Assembly: GCF_900604335.1 (NCBI RefSeq)
Contig: NZ_UWOD01000002.1
Coordinates: 1,178,001 to 1,242,000, forward strand
Length of the DNA stretch: 64,000 nt
Direction: 5' to 3'
Origin: Intestinibacillus sp. Marseille-P6563
GTDB lineage: Bacteria > Bacillota > Clostridia > Oscillospirales > Butyricicoccaceae
Shown here: positions 53,397 to 61,957 of the stretch, one piece after another
How positions within the stretch are numbered: the first letter of the stretch is position 1
Layout: every line of letters starts with the position of its first letter
Program-made: the position numbers and the translations under genes
Notes under the pieces: generated by a model
Database searches by the model: none
The model's input: only the letters and a program-made list of their open reading frames with translations
Told to the model about the DNA's origin: nothing

Positions 53397-53764
53397 CAAT
53401 ACAGCTCCTTAATGGCAAATTGGGCAGCCGGACAGTGCATATCCAGCCGTGCGGCAAATTCCGCGCCCAGCCAGTTGAATTTTTCGTGGTCCTCGTCGCA
53501 GATGAGCAGCGCAGCCAGCCCATAGGGGAAGCATTCGCGCACCATGGCTTCCCCGGCGTCGATTTCATCGGTCAGGGCGTCCAGCCGAGGGGCGACGCGC
53601 AGGGGTTCCTGCCCATCCGCCTGGCGCAGCGCATTGATTTCGCGCAGACAGTTGGCCAACAGCTGGTTGAGCGCCCCAAGCGCAAAGGTTTCGTAATACG
53701 CCGCCCCCTCCTCCTGTTCACTCAGCAGGTTCATGGCTGCCAAAAAGCATTCTTTTCCGGTCAT
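53396..53764 (-). CDS. Putative phage head-tail adaptor protein
   Basis: 122 residues from the ATG at 53764, chosen for AAAGGAGG upstream. All-helical, acidic (TGKECFLAAMNLLSEQEEGA; AGEAMVRECFPYGLAALLICDED), matching in size and place the helical connector proteins that bind under the portal. No specific motif recognised; function rests on its position between capsid and neck genes. Confidence 0.55.
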   Translation of the reverse strand: MTGKECFLAAMNLLSEQEEGAAYYETFALGALNQLLANCLREINALRQADGQEPLRVAPRLDALTDEIDAGEAMVRECFPYGLAALLICDEDHEKFNWLGAEFAARLDMHCPAAQFAIKELY

Positions 53765-53825
53765 CGTCGGTCCTCCTTTGTCTGGGAATGGCCGGTGCGG
53801 GCTTTGGCCCGCACCGGTTCTGGCG

Positions 53826-54851
53826 TTATACCACCTTGGACGGATATTTGCCGTCCGCGACCGCATAGGCGCGCAGCGTTTCGCCCTCCTGCACGGTCAC
53901 CTTGCTGACATATTCCTTGGCCGAATCCGAGTAGCGCGGGTCGGAGCCGTCCAGCGTGTAGCGGATAACCGCGCCGCCGTCGGCACAGGTCAGCGTACCG
54001 TCCGAGTTGACCGGGTCGGCGGTCACGGTGCCGGTGTTCACGCAGGCATAAACGCCCGCGCACTTGGCGCCGAGCACAAAGGCATCGTAATAATGGCGGC
54101 CTTCGATCAGAGCGCCGGATACACCCACCGGGTCCTCGTGCACCTTAGCATCCGCGATCTTGTACGGCATGAGCACGGCGTCCTTGTGGGTGATGAGGAA
54201 CCAGCAGTTTTCGGGCATGTAGCTTTCGGGCACGCGTACGACCTCCATACCCAGCACCTCGCCGCAGATACCCTTGGCCACCGATTTGGCGCCCAGCGGG
54301 TCAATGGCCGTGAACTCGTCGGACAGACAGATGAACTTGTGCATTTCCGAGGAAATATAGAGGTAGCGTCCATCGGGCGGCACCAGACCGTCATCGAGCG
54401 CCTGCATGCCCTCACCGATGAGCGAAATGATATTGCTCTTGGTCGGCTTATCGCTCACCGCAATGGTGCCGGCCATGTTGGCAAAGCGGCGCAGCGCATA
54501 CTTGTCCGCCGCAGGCGCCGACTTTTCTTTCAGCTGCAAGCGCAGCATGTCGGCCGCACGCTTCACGAGGTTCTGGTCCAGATTGTTGCCCTTGTCGATG
54601 GTCAGCGTAAACGCCTTATCCTGGGTCATGGTCAGTTCCTGCACGGTGTCCTGCATTTCGATCGGCGCGCCGTAGCGGCTGGAGCCTTCGCGCACATAAT
54701 CGACCTCGTCCACGGTCACGGGCGTATACACCTTGAGGGTCTTCACGCCCGTCAGGTCAAAGGTGGTCGCAGTCTTGCCCTTGATGAACGAGTCGCGGCT
54801 GAATGCGGATGCGATCTCGTCGGAATACCCGGTTGCTAAATTGATTGCCAT
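53826..54851 (-). CDS. Phage major capsid protein with C-terminal Ig-like domain
   Basis: 341 residues, GGGAGGAAAG upstream. The body (about 1-260) has HK97-type features: an N-arm (DLTGVKTLKVYTPVT), a helical spine (NLVKRAADMLRLQLKEKSAPAADKYALRRFANMAG), RYLYISSEMHKFI and MEVVRVPESYMPENCWFLITHKDAV, common to Gram-positive phage capsids. The last 65 or so residues (DGTLTCADGGAVIRYTLDGSDPRYSDSAKEYVSK...) look like a chitobiase/hexosaminidase C-terminal beta-sandwich, a fold used as surface decoration on capsids. Preceded by a scaffold gene, as expected. Confidence 0.8.
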   Translation of the reverse strand: MAINLATGYSDEIASAFSRDSFIKGKTATTFDLTGVKTLKVYTPVTVDEVDYVREGSSRYGAPIEMQDTVQELTMTQDKAFTLTIDKGNNLDQNLVKRAADMLRLQLKEKSAPAADKYALRRFANMAGTIAVSDKPTKSNIISLIGEGMQALDDGLVPPDGRYLYISSEMHKFICLSDEFTAIDPLGAKSVAKGICGEVLGMEVVRVPESYMPENCWFLITHKDAVLMPYKIADAKVHEDPVGVSGALIEGRHYYDAFVLGAKCAGVYACVNTGTVTADPVNSDGTLTCADGGAVIRYTLDGSDPRYSDSAKEYVSKVTVQEGETLRAYAVADGKYPSKVV

Positions 54852-54871
54852 ATGCTTTCCTCCCTATTCTC

Positions 54872-55333
54872 TTACATTTCTCCGCGCAGCGCGGCGATGA
54901 CGGGGTCCATCTGCGCGGGCTGGCCGTCCCCGGCGGCAGAGCCGACGGCCTGCTGGCGGTTGCGGGCGTTCTGTTCGAGCGCCTGGAGCTGCGCCTTTAA
55001 AAGCGCGATCTCATACTTGCGGTAAGCCGATACCAGACTGCCTTCGGTCTGAGCGTCCTGCCAGACCTCCTGCGGGATGTCGCCCGGCTGCACGTCCGGA
55101 TAGGCGGCAATGAAATTGGCATACACCTGGCCATTGGGCACCTGGCCGGACGCCCCGGCCATGCGGATCATCTCGCCCCGGCGGGACAGCCCGCTCACGG
55201 CCGCCTGGATAAGCTGGTCCATGGTCAGCGTGATCTGCTGCCCGTCCACAGTGAGCGTTACCGTATCGCCACTTGCCGGAGGCGCCGCTTCCCCCTCCTT
55301 AAACGGATTGGTCTGCTTGTCGGTTTTGTTCAT
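54872..55333 (-). CDS. Phage scaffold-like protein
   Basis: 153 residues from the ATG at 55333 (AGGAGG upstream). Charged N-terminus, VTLTVDGQQITLTMDQLIQAAVSGLSRR, then Gln/Ala-rich helices ending in PVIAALRGEM. Size, composition and its place between portal and capsid fit a capsid assembly scaffold. It overlaps the portal gene end by 35 bases. Confidence 0.7.
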   Translation of the reverse strand: MNKTDKQTNPFKEGEAAPPASGDTVTLTVDGQQITLTMDQLIQAAVSGLSRRGEMIRMAGASGQVPNGQVYANFIAAYPDVQPGDIPQEVWQDAQTEGSLVSAYRKYEIALLKAQLQALEQNARNRQQAVGSAAGDGQPAQMDPVIAALRGEM

Positions 55334-56852
55334 TCTGCTTTTCCTCCTCCTGTCGTTTTCTGAGCGCACGCATCAGGCCGCGTTTGCCCTTCATGTGCTG
55401 GTCGGGCACATTCTGCAAATAAAGCAGCGGGTCAGCGATCAGACCGGTTTCGACCAGCCGGTCGTTGGTCACCGTCTGCACGGTCTCCGACCAGTAGCTC
55501 GCCTCACCCACTTCGACCTTGAGTTTCATCTCCCCGCCGCGCAGCTGGTTAAAGTCAAATTCCACCTGCTGCTCGTTGCCCTCTTCGTCGGTCACGGTAT
55601 AACGGCGCACGCCGTAGTGCGCGCCCATCAAATCCAAAAACGAACGGGCCCAGTCCTCAATGAAGCGGTAAAACTCCAGCTTGACCAGTTCGAGCGGCGC
55701 GGCCGTGGCCTGCTGCACGGCCACGATGGCCGAGGTATTGGTCGGCGTGACGTTACCGAGCATGGCGTCTGACGCACCCATGAGCTCCATGGTGTCGGTC
55801 ATCATCTGCTTTAGCACGTTCAGCACCTGGCTGGAAATATCGGGGGCCTTGAAAGCAGTCAGCACGGCCTGATTGGGGTTGCCGCGCATGCCGATGGCCT
55901 TGCCGATCTCGCTCGAGTACCCGTTGGGGAAACGGGTCATGTCGTAAATGATCTTGGGAAACGCCACCTGTTTGATGCACTGCACATACATGGAGTACAG
56001 CTTGTTGATGGCGATTTGGTTGGGGATGGCCTCGGTCACGGGCGACACGCCGTGGCAGCAATTCTTGCGCCGGTCCCAACTGAGGAACGCGAGCGGATAG
56101 CGGGTATAGGGCAGCACCTTCTCACGCATCACGGTCGCGTGCCGGGTGGTTTTCTGAAAGGCCACGCCGCCCGGCACCTTGCGCATGCGCAGCAGCACGG
56201 TCACACGGCGGTCTTTTTCGTGGGGCGTCATGTTTTCGCCCTCCCCATCCGGACGGATGGCGTTGATATCCGCGCTCGGACGGCGGTTTTTGAGCGCTTC
56301 GGTCTTGACTTCATCGACATCGCGGCGCATGGCCAGGATGATGTACGGCTGCCGCTCGACCTCGTCGGACGCCGTGTTGCCAAAATAGACGTTGGTGTTG
56401 TCGATGCACTCCACACGGATGTCGCCCTTGGCATACTGCCCGGTTTCGATGTCCGGGTCAAAATGGATGTACAAGCAGCCGTCGCCGTCCACGCAAGCGT
56501 TGCGCAGCACCATGCGGTTTAAGTTCTTGACCTTGCTGCGCTCCATGGCGCTTTCAAAGGCCTGCTCGAGCACCCGCTCGGTCTGGTCGCTGTCCCTGTC
56601 GCGGGCAAAGGGGGCCGCGCTCACGGCCACGTCGTCGCTGACCATCATGGCCACAAACAAATTGACGCAGCGCCGCAGCACATTAAAAATCAACGGGTCG
56701 AGGGTATTGACGCGCAGCCCTTCCCATTGGCGGCCCTGCACGAAGTCCTCGTTCTTTTTGACCTGTTCATATAAACCGATGCTGCGCTTGTAGTCCTGCC
56801 CGCGCTCATAGGCGCGCCACACCGCGCTCGGGGATGGATCAAATTGTTTCAT
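55299..56852 (-). CDS. Phage portal protein
   Basis: 517 residues from the ATG at 56852, chosen for AAGGAGGACAAGG upstream. Recognised by pattern: FNVLRRCVNLFVAMMVSDD (N-terminal helical region), RNACVDGDGCLYIHFDPDIETGQYAKGDIRVECID, SWDRRKNCCHGVSPVTEAIPNQIAINKLYS (clip/stem), and the C-terminal NTSAIVAVQQATAAPLELVKLEFYRFIEDW. Forms the dodecameric DNA entry ring of the capsid and docks the terminase. Size is typical of short-tailed or siphovirus portals. Confidence 0.85.
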   Translation of the reverse strand: MKQFDPSPSAVWRAYERGQDYKRSIGLYEQVKKNEDFVQGRQWEGLRVNTLDPLIFNVLRRCVNLFVAMMVSDDVAVSAAPFARDRDSDQTERVLEQAFESAMERSKVKNLNRMVLRNACVDGDGCLYIHFDPDIETGQYAKGDIRVECIDNTNVYFGNTASDEVERQPYIILAMRRDVDEVKTEALKNRRPSADINAIRPDGEGENMTPHEKDRRVTVLLRMRKVPGGVAFQKTTRHATVMREKVLPYTRYPLAFLSWDRRKNCCHGVSPVTEAIPNQIAINKLYSMYVQCIKQVAFPKIIYDMTRFPNGYSSEIGKAIGMRGNPNQAVLTAFKAPDISSQVLNVLKQMMTDTMELMGASDAMLGNVTPTNTSAIVAVQQATAAPLELVKLEFYRFIEDWARSFLDLMGAHYGVRRYTVTDEEGNEQQVEFDFNQLRGGEMKLKVEVGEASYWSETVQTVTNDRLVETGLIADPLLYLQNVPDQHMKGKRGLMRALRKRQEEEKQNEQNRQADQSV

Positions 56853-57051
56853 CCTTGTCCTCCTTTTCGCCCGTGTACGCGAGCAGGGCGGCCAGATCGT
56901 CGGCGAACGCGTCGTCGGCTGCATCCGGCGGCGCTTCGCGTGCCGCCGTGTGGGCGTCCTCGTCCCGGCCATGCGGCCAGCCGCGCGCGATCAGGGCGCC
57001 GATGAGCGCCATCGCCCCCGCGCAAAGGGTCTGCAATACCATGGTTTCCAT
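56839..57051 (-). CDS. Small predicted membrane protein in the packaging operon
   Basis: 70 residues, GGGAGGAGG upstream of ATG 57051. One hydrophobic N-terminal helix (VLQTLCAGAMALIGALIARGW), then an Asp/Ala-rich acidic tail (AADDAFADDLAALLAYTGEKEDKDE). Stop overlaps the portal start. Function unknown; not convincing as a holin (single helix, wrong place). Confidence 0.6.
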   Translation of the reverse strand: METMVLQTLCAGAMALIGALIARGWPHGRDEDAHTAAREAPPDAADDAFADDLAALLAYTGEKEDKDETI

Positions 57052-57083
57052 GTTCCTGCCTCCTCCCATTGTGTGCACCCATT

Positions 57084-58415
57084 TTAGGTGCGAAACTCCA
57101 AAAACTCCCGCACTTCCCCGGCCGCCCGGTCGGGCTCGGGCTCACCGGGCTCCCATACGCTAACTGCATAGCCGCGCAGCGCGTCCGGGGCATGGGTCAG
57201 TTCATGCGGCTGCCCGGCCACATCGTTGGGATTTTTCGTGTCGTGCTGCACAGCCCCCAGCGTGCGGATCAAATTGCGGCACGTCGAAAAAATTTGCAGC
57301 CGGGCGGTCAGCCCGCCCGCTCCATCCGGGATGGGCCGCAGCAGTTCCTTGACCGCATACCAGCCGGTGACTCGCTCGTTGCCGGACGGCTCAAAATACA
57401 GCCCGCTGTCCTGCCAAATCTCGGCGGCCGATCGGCCGCTTTCCTGCCTGCGGTGGAACAGATCGGGCGGCGCCAGCCGCACATCGATAACCTCCCGGCC
57501 TTCGGCGCGCCGCACCTGTTCGGCGGCTTCGGATAAAATGAGCCCCGGCTCATACACCTCGCGGTACACATAGCTGTGGCCATCCGGAGCCTGGGCCACC
57601 CACAGAGCGGCGAACATATCCAGGCCATAGTCGACTGTCAGCCAGCGTTTCCACCCGTCGGGCACGACAAACGGCTCGACCACATGGATTTCCCGGGAAA
57701 ACTCGGAAAAATACCGGCCCTCCTGCAAATCCCAGTCTCCTTCGAGCAGGGCCTTGCGTTCGCGCGGCGGCAGGTTTTCCAGGCGCCTCACATAGCGCGG
57801 GTCGCGCTGCATCAAAAAGACGTTGTCGGTCACCCGGGCGGGCAGGAACACCCGGGTGCCGCCCTCGAACTCGGCCACGGTATCGGGCGGCATGGCGTCG
57901 ATGAAGCGTTTTTTCACCCAGTCATGCCCGGGGCCGCCCGGATTGGTGGTCGATTTGACCTGTTTGGGGTATCCATTCGCGCCGCGCACGCGGCTGATGA
58001 GATACGTATACTGATAAAAGGAAAAATGGGTCAGTTCGTCAAACCGAATCACATCATACTCAGCCGACTGGTACCGGGTCACATCGCCTTCATACTGGCA
58101 GTGCCCAAATTCGATCACCGAACCGTTCACCAGCCGCCACACCCCGTCGCTGCGCACAAACTTACCCACAACCTGTGGATAAAGCTGTTCACTCACGGCG
58201 ATGAGCGAGCGTTCAAGTTCGCGCATGGTACGCCGCAGGATGAGCTGCCGGCTGCCCGGATACTGCACGGCGAACACCAAAGCATCCACAAGCTGTGCAT
58301 AACTCTTGCCGCCGCCGGCCGCGCCGCCGAACAGGGTTTCTACGGCCGACGACCGGATAAAATCGGCCTGCCGCCGGGTGATCTCGAACCCATATCGTTT
58401 TTTACGCGCCCGCAT
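57084..58415 (-). CDS. terL: Phage terminase large subunit
   Basis: 443 residues. ATPase: Walker A GGAAGGGKS (30-38), Walker B VIRFDE with Asp126-Glu127, coupling motif STTNPGG (about 155). Nuclease (RNase H fold): Asp in LTVDYGLD (about 265), and HAPDALRGYAV near the C-terminus. Packages DNA into the prohead. All motor and nuclease residues appear intact, so it is not an obvious decayed relic. ATG overlaps the end of the small-subunit gene. Confidence 0.92.
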   Translation of the reverse strand: MRARKKRYGFEITRRQADFIRSSAVETLFGGAAGGGKSYAQLVDALVFAVQYPGSRQLILRRTMRELERSLIAVSEQLYPQVVGKFVRSDGVWRLVNGSVIEFGHCQYEGDVTRYQSAEYDVIRFDELTHFSFYQYTYLISRVRGANGYPKQVKSTTNPGGPGHDWVKKRFIDAMPPDTVAEFEGGTRVFLPARVTDNVFLMQRDPRYVRRLENLPPRERKALLEGDWDLQEGRYFSEFSREIHVVEPFVVPDGWKRWLTVDYGLDMFAALWVAQAPDGHSYVYREVYEPGLILSEAAEQVRRAEGREVIDVRLAPPDLFHRRQESGRSAAEIWQDSGLYFEPSGNERVTGWYAVKELLRPIPDGAGGLTARLQIFSTCRNLIRTLGAVQHDTKNPNDVAGQPHELTHAPDALRGYAVSVWEPGEPEPDRAAGEVREFLEFRT

Positions 58416-58626
58416 CCTCCACCACCTTCACGGTCAGTTCCACCCGCTGGGGCAGCCGCTCGCGCATCTCCTCGGCCATGGCCTTGATTTCCTTGATGGC
58501 TGATACGATGGTCGTGGGCTTGGTTTCGCCGTCCTCGGCCAGTTCGATCAGCCGGTCGATGAGCGCCGGCATTTTCTCCCACAGCCGCCTTTGCATCTCT
58601 TCTTCCTGCCGTTGCTGTCTGGTCAC
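58402..58626 (-). CDS. Small terminase-subunit-like protein
   Basis: 74 residues from a GTG at 58626 with AAAGGAGG upstream. Entirely helical and charged (LIDRLIELAEDGETKPTTIVSAIKEIKAMAEEM). First gene of the head operon and overlapping terL, the usual place for terS, though short and without a clear helix-turn-helix. Could instead be a small regulatory protein. Confidence 0.55.
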   Translation of the reverse strand: MTRQQRQEEEMQRRLWEKMPALIDRLIELAEDGETKPTTIVSAIKEIKAMAEEMRERLPQRVELTVKVVEDAGA

Positions 58627-58670
58627 AGCTCCTCCTTTCTCGAACTAATGTTCGTTTTTTGTTGCTCTTG

Positions 58671-58699
58671 ATAATAGCCGACGATTGGCGGTCTGTCAA
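58671..58699 (-). promoter_or_regulatory. Promoter of the phage packaging operon
   Basis: Minus-strand TTGACA (58694-58699), 17-bp spacer, TATTAT (58671-58676) within CGGCTATTATCA, the same extended box as the fibre genes and P2. An inverted repeat, CGAAC-ATTA-GTTCG, lies in the leader before AAAGGAGG. Confidence 0.75.
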
Positions 58700-58809
58700 G
58701 AAAAATTTTCCGGTCTACCTTGATTTTTTCCATTCTTTTCTCCACAGGATGCAAAAAATTTACAAACCAAAAAAATTTTTAAGTTTTCCATAAGATATCG
58801 AAAACCTAG

Positions 58810-58839
58810 TTGACACCACTCCCGGACAAGTTTTATACT
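58810..58839 (+). promoter_or_regulatory. Promoter of the glycosyltransferase gene
   Basis: TTGACA (58810-58815), 18-bp spacer, TATACT (58834-58839). Confidence 0.7.
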
Positions 58840-58897
58840 GTATGAAACGATGTAGTACAGTGAAGAGATTCACGGAGTTCAATTCAGGGGGTGTGTT

Positions 58898-60148
58898 ATG
58901 CGCTTTATATCGATCCTAGATACCGCGCTATGGCTTTTCAGCCTATTCCTAACCGTCTACATGTGTTATTACATCATCTTCGTGCCCCATGCCTTCACCC
59001 GCAAGCGGGTTTGGAAGGAGCACGCACCCAAATGTCGTTTTGCTGTGCTGGTGGCGGCCCGCAACGAGCAAGCGGTCATTGGGCATCTGGTGGAAAGCCT
59101 GGTGGCGCAGGACTATCCAACAGAACTGTTTGACATCTATGTCATCCCGAACAACTGCACCGACCAAACCGAGCAGGTGGCGCGTGCGGCGGGCGCGCAG
59201 ATTCTCGATTGTGCATTCCCGGTGCACAGCAAGGGCGATGTGCTGCGTCAGGTGGTTGCCACACTGAGCGCCAAGGGCGAGCATGATGCCATCTGTGTTT
59301 TCGACGCCGACAATGTCGTGGACCCGGGCTTTTTGCGGGCCATGAACAATGCCTGGTGTTCGGGCGCACGTGCTGCGCAGGGCTTCCGCGACAGCAAAAA
59401 CCCGCACGATACGGTCATCTCGGGCAACTATTCGCTGTATTACTGGATGGTCAACCGGTTTTATAGTCATGCCCGCAATTCGGCTGGCCTGTCGGCCATC
59501 GTCAACGGTTCGGGCTTCATGGCCGACCTGGGACTGTTGCAGTCCATGGGGGGCTGGAACACCCATACCATGACCGAGGACATCGAATTTACCACCAAGT
59601 GCATCCTGCGGGATGTGCGGGTCGAGTGGGTGCCGCAGGCGATCACCTACGACGAGCAGCCGCTGACCTTCCTGCAATCGTGGCGGCAGCGCTGCCGCTG
59701 GTCGACGGGTACATACCAGTGTCTGGCCCGGTATTTCATGCCGCTGGTACGCAGTCTGTTTTCCCATGGTTTCCATGGCATGCGTGCGCGGTTTGACCAG
59801 ATCGTGTTCCTGCTTGCGCCGCTGATGCAGCTTTCGTGGCTGGCGTCGCTGATTTTGGGACAACTTTTGCGCATATTGCAAGTGCATTACAACCTGTTCC
59901 CAAGCACACCGATCTTCACCCAGCTGTTCCTGTCTGTGGTGGTATCCTATGGCATCACCTTGGGCATGTCCATTCTGGTCATGATTCTGGAACGCAAACC
60001 CATGCTGCCTATGCTGCGGGGCATCCTGACCTATTGGGTCTTTATTATGAGCTGGCTGCCCATCAACGCCTATTGCCTGGTGCACCGCACCACCGAATGG
60101 AAGGCCATTGCGCACACCCGTGGCGTCAAACTCTCGCAAATCAAGTAG
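58898..60148 (+). CDS. Membrane-bound family 2 glycosyltransferase
   Basis: 416 residues. N-terminal helix (ILDTALWLFSLFLTVYMCYYIIFV), GT-A domain with VLVAARNEQAVIGHLVESL, VFDADNVVDPGF (DxD, about 136), MTEDIEF (catalytic TED) and QRCRW (acceptor/processive signature), then three to four C-terminal helices. This layout is that of processive beta-glycan synthases such as hyaluronan, poly-GlcNAc and cellulose synthase types. It could make a wall or surface polysaccharide, possibly an SLH ligand precursor (speculative). Monocistronic. Confidence 0.85.
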   Translation: MRFISILDTALWLFSLFLTVYMCYYIIFVPHAFTRKRVWKEHAPKCRFAVLVAARNEQAVIGHLVESLVAQDYPTELFDIYVIPNNCTDQTEQVARAAGAQILDCAFPVHSKGDVLRQVVATLSAKGEHDAICVFDADNVVDPGFLRAMNNAWCSGARAAQGFRDSKNPHDTVISGNYSLYYWMVNRFYSHARNSAGLSAIVNGSGFMADLGLLQSMGGWNTHTMTEDIEFTTKCILRDVRVEWVPQAITYDEQPLTFLQSWRQRCRWSTGTYQCLARYFMPLVRSLFSHGFHGMRARFDQIVFLLAPLMQLSWLASLILGQLLRILQVHYNLFPSTPIFTQLFLSVVVSYGITLGMSILVMILERKPMLPMLRGILTYWVFIMSWLPINAYCLVHRTTEWKAIAHTRGVKLSQIK

Positions 60149-60149
60149 T

Positions 60150-60188
60150 AAAAAAACCTCTCCCTTCCATTGGGAGAGGTTTTTTTGG
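60150..60188 (+). terminator. Terminator of the glycosyltransferase gene
   Basis: Stem AACCTCTCCC / GGGAGAGGTT followed by T6. Confidence 0.9.
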
Positions 60189-60217
60189 TTTTGGCAAGAT
60201 AGCTTGATAATAAGATA

Positions 60218-60246
60218 TTGCATCTCGGGTCTGTTTGTGGCATAAT
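60218..60246 (+). promoter_or_regulatory. Probable promoter of the SNF symporter gene
   Basis: TTGCAT (60218-60223), 17-bp spacer, CATAAT (60241-60246). Confidence 0.5.
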
Positions 60247-60332
60247 ATCTATATCTGTTTCCTGCGGACAGCAGAAGCGGATAAGGGAATTCGCCGCACG
60301 CTGGAGGCGGCAAAAAAGAAGGGGTAATTGAC

Positions 60333-61730
60333 GTGAAACAAGAACGTAGCAGCTTTTCCAGCCGTCTGGGCTTCGTCCTGGCGGCGGCAGGCTCCGCAGT
60401 CGGCCTTGGCAACCTGTGGCGCTTCCCATACCTTGCCGCAAAATATGGCGGCGGTATTTTCCTGTTGGTGTATCTGATTCTGGTCGTATCGTTTGGCTTT
60501 GCGCTGATGATCACCGAGATTGCAATCGGCCGTAAGACCCGTCTGTCGTGCATCGGTGCTTATAAGGCGCTCGACCGGCGGTTTGGTTTCCTCGGATGGA
60601 TTGCCGCCTTTGTACCGGTCATCATCACGCCGTATTATTGTGTCATCGGCGGCTGGGTTATGAAATATCTGTTTGAGTTTGTGTCCGGCGGCGCTATGGC
60701 TACCGCAGACGGCGGCGATTATTTCAATTCGTTCATCGGCTTTGATGCAGACTCCATCGGCAGCACCATGCTGGATTTCAGTGGCCCGACACCGTGGTTC
60801 CTGATTTTTGTACTTTTGACCGCTCTGGTCGTTATCTTTGGCGTTGAAAAGGGCATTGAACGCGCCAGCCGGTTCATGATGCCGGTTCTGGCCGTCCTGG
60901 CGATCCTCATCGCGATCTACTCGCTGACCATCGATGGCGCGATGACCGGCCTGAAATACTACCTCATGCCCGATTTCTCCAAGTTCTCGGCTTCCACCGT
61001 GCTGGGCGCACTCGGCCAGATGTTCTATTCGATGTCGCTGGCTATGGGTATCATGATCACCTATGGTTCCTATATGCAGCGTGAAAACATCCTGGAGCAC
61101 TCGGTCACCCAGATCGAAGTTTTCGACACCCTGTTCGCTTTTGTTGCCGGTCTGATGATCATCCCGGCGGTCGTTGCGTTCAACGGCGGCGATCCGTCCC
61201 AGATCAATGCGGGCCCGGGCCTGATGTTCGTCACCCTGCCGATGGTTTTCGAATCCATGGCCTTTGGTACGGTTGTCGGTGCTGTTTTCTTCCTGCTGGT
61301 GCTGTTTGCCGCACTGACTTCGTCCATTTCGCTGATGGAAACCATCGTATCGGTTGTCATGGATAAGACGCCGCTCAAGCGTCGTCCGACGACCATTTTG
61401 ATGACCGTAGTCGTTCTGCTGGTCGGCATTCCGTCCTGCCTGGGTTATGGCCCGTGGGCTGGTATCACGATCATCGGCATGCAGTTCCTGGATTTCTTCG
61501 ATTTCCTGTCCAACTCGGTTCTCATGCCCATCGTGGCGTTCCTCACCTGTATCCTCATCGGTCATGTGGTCGGTACCAAGGTCATTGCCGACGAGGTCAA
61601 GCAGGGTGCCAATGCGTTCCACCGCGAAAAGCTGCACCGCGTTATGGTGCGCTGGATCGCGCCAGTTCTGCTGATGGCGATTCTGCTCTCCGAGCTGGCC
61701 ACCAAGGTCTTTGGCCTGTTCACCATCTAA
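60333..61730 (+). CDS. Sodium-dependent transporter, neurotransmitter:sodium symporter (SNF) family
   Basis: 465 residues from a GTG with GAAGGGG upstream. The signature GSAVGLGNLWRFPYLAAKYGGG (split here: GSAVGLGNLWRFPY then LAAKYGGG) lies at about 19-40. About eleven to twelve helices, LeuT fold; a later helix has SLAMGIMITYGSYM, part of the sodium/substrate site. Imports an amino acid with Na+. An organism with Rnf may maintain a sodium gradient to power this. Substrate unknown. Confidence 0.92.
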   Translation: MKQERSSFSSRLGFVLAAAGSAVGLGNLWRFPYLAAKYGGGIFLLVYLILVVSFGFALMITEIAIGRKTRLSCIGAYKALDRRFGFLGWIAAFVPVIITPYYCVIGGWVMKYLFEFVSGGAMATADGGDYFNSFIGFDADSIGSTMLDFSGPTPWFLIFVLLTALVVIFGVEKGIERASRFMMPVLAVLAILIAIYSLTIDGAMTGLKYYLMPDFSKFSASTVLGALGQMFYSMSLAMGIMITYGSYMQRENILEHSVTQIEVFDTLFAFVAGLMIIPAVVAFNGGDPSQINAGPGLMFVTLPMVFESMAFGTVVGAVFFLLVLFAALTSSISLMETIVSVVMDKTPLKRRPTTILMTVVVLLVGIPSCLGYGPWAGITIIGMQFLDFFDFLSNSVLMPIVAFLTCILIGHVVGTKVIADEVKQGANAFHREKLHRVMVRWIAPVLLMAILLSELATKVFGLFTI

Positions 61731-61740
61731 GTCTGGTTTT

Positions 61741-61774
61741 AAAAAAAGCTGCCGTTTTATGCGGCAGCTTTTTT
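61741..61774 (+). terminator. Terminator of the symporter gene
   Basis: Stem AAAGCTGCCG / CGGCAGCTTT followed by T6. Confidence 0.9.
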
Positions 61775-61957
61775 GTTGTCCTGCGGATTGTATCGATAGG
61801 TGTTGGCGGTCAACTGTCCTTCACCCAAAGACACCGCATCCCCTTGTCCCCAGGACGTGGCCATTTTGCTTGAAAACCCGCCAAACACTGGACAAAACCG
61901 ATTTTCTGCGCCATAATAATACGCGAAATGGAAAAAAGCACAAAGGAGAACTCGCCT

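Noticed and set aside
58174-58182. Perfect DnaA box (TGTGGATAA) in terL.
   Set aside because: Single site inside coding sequence; expected by chance.
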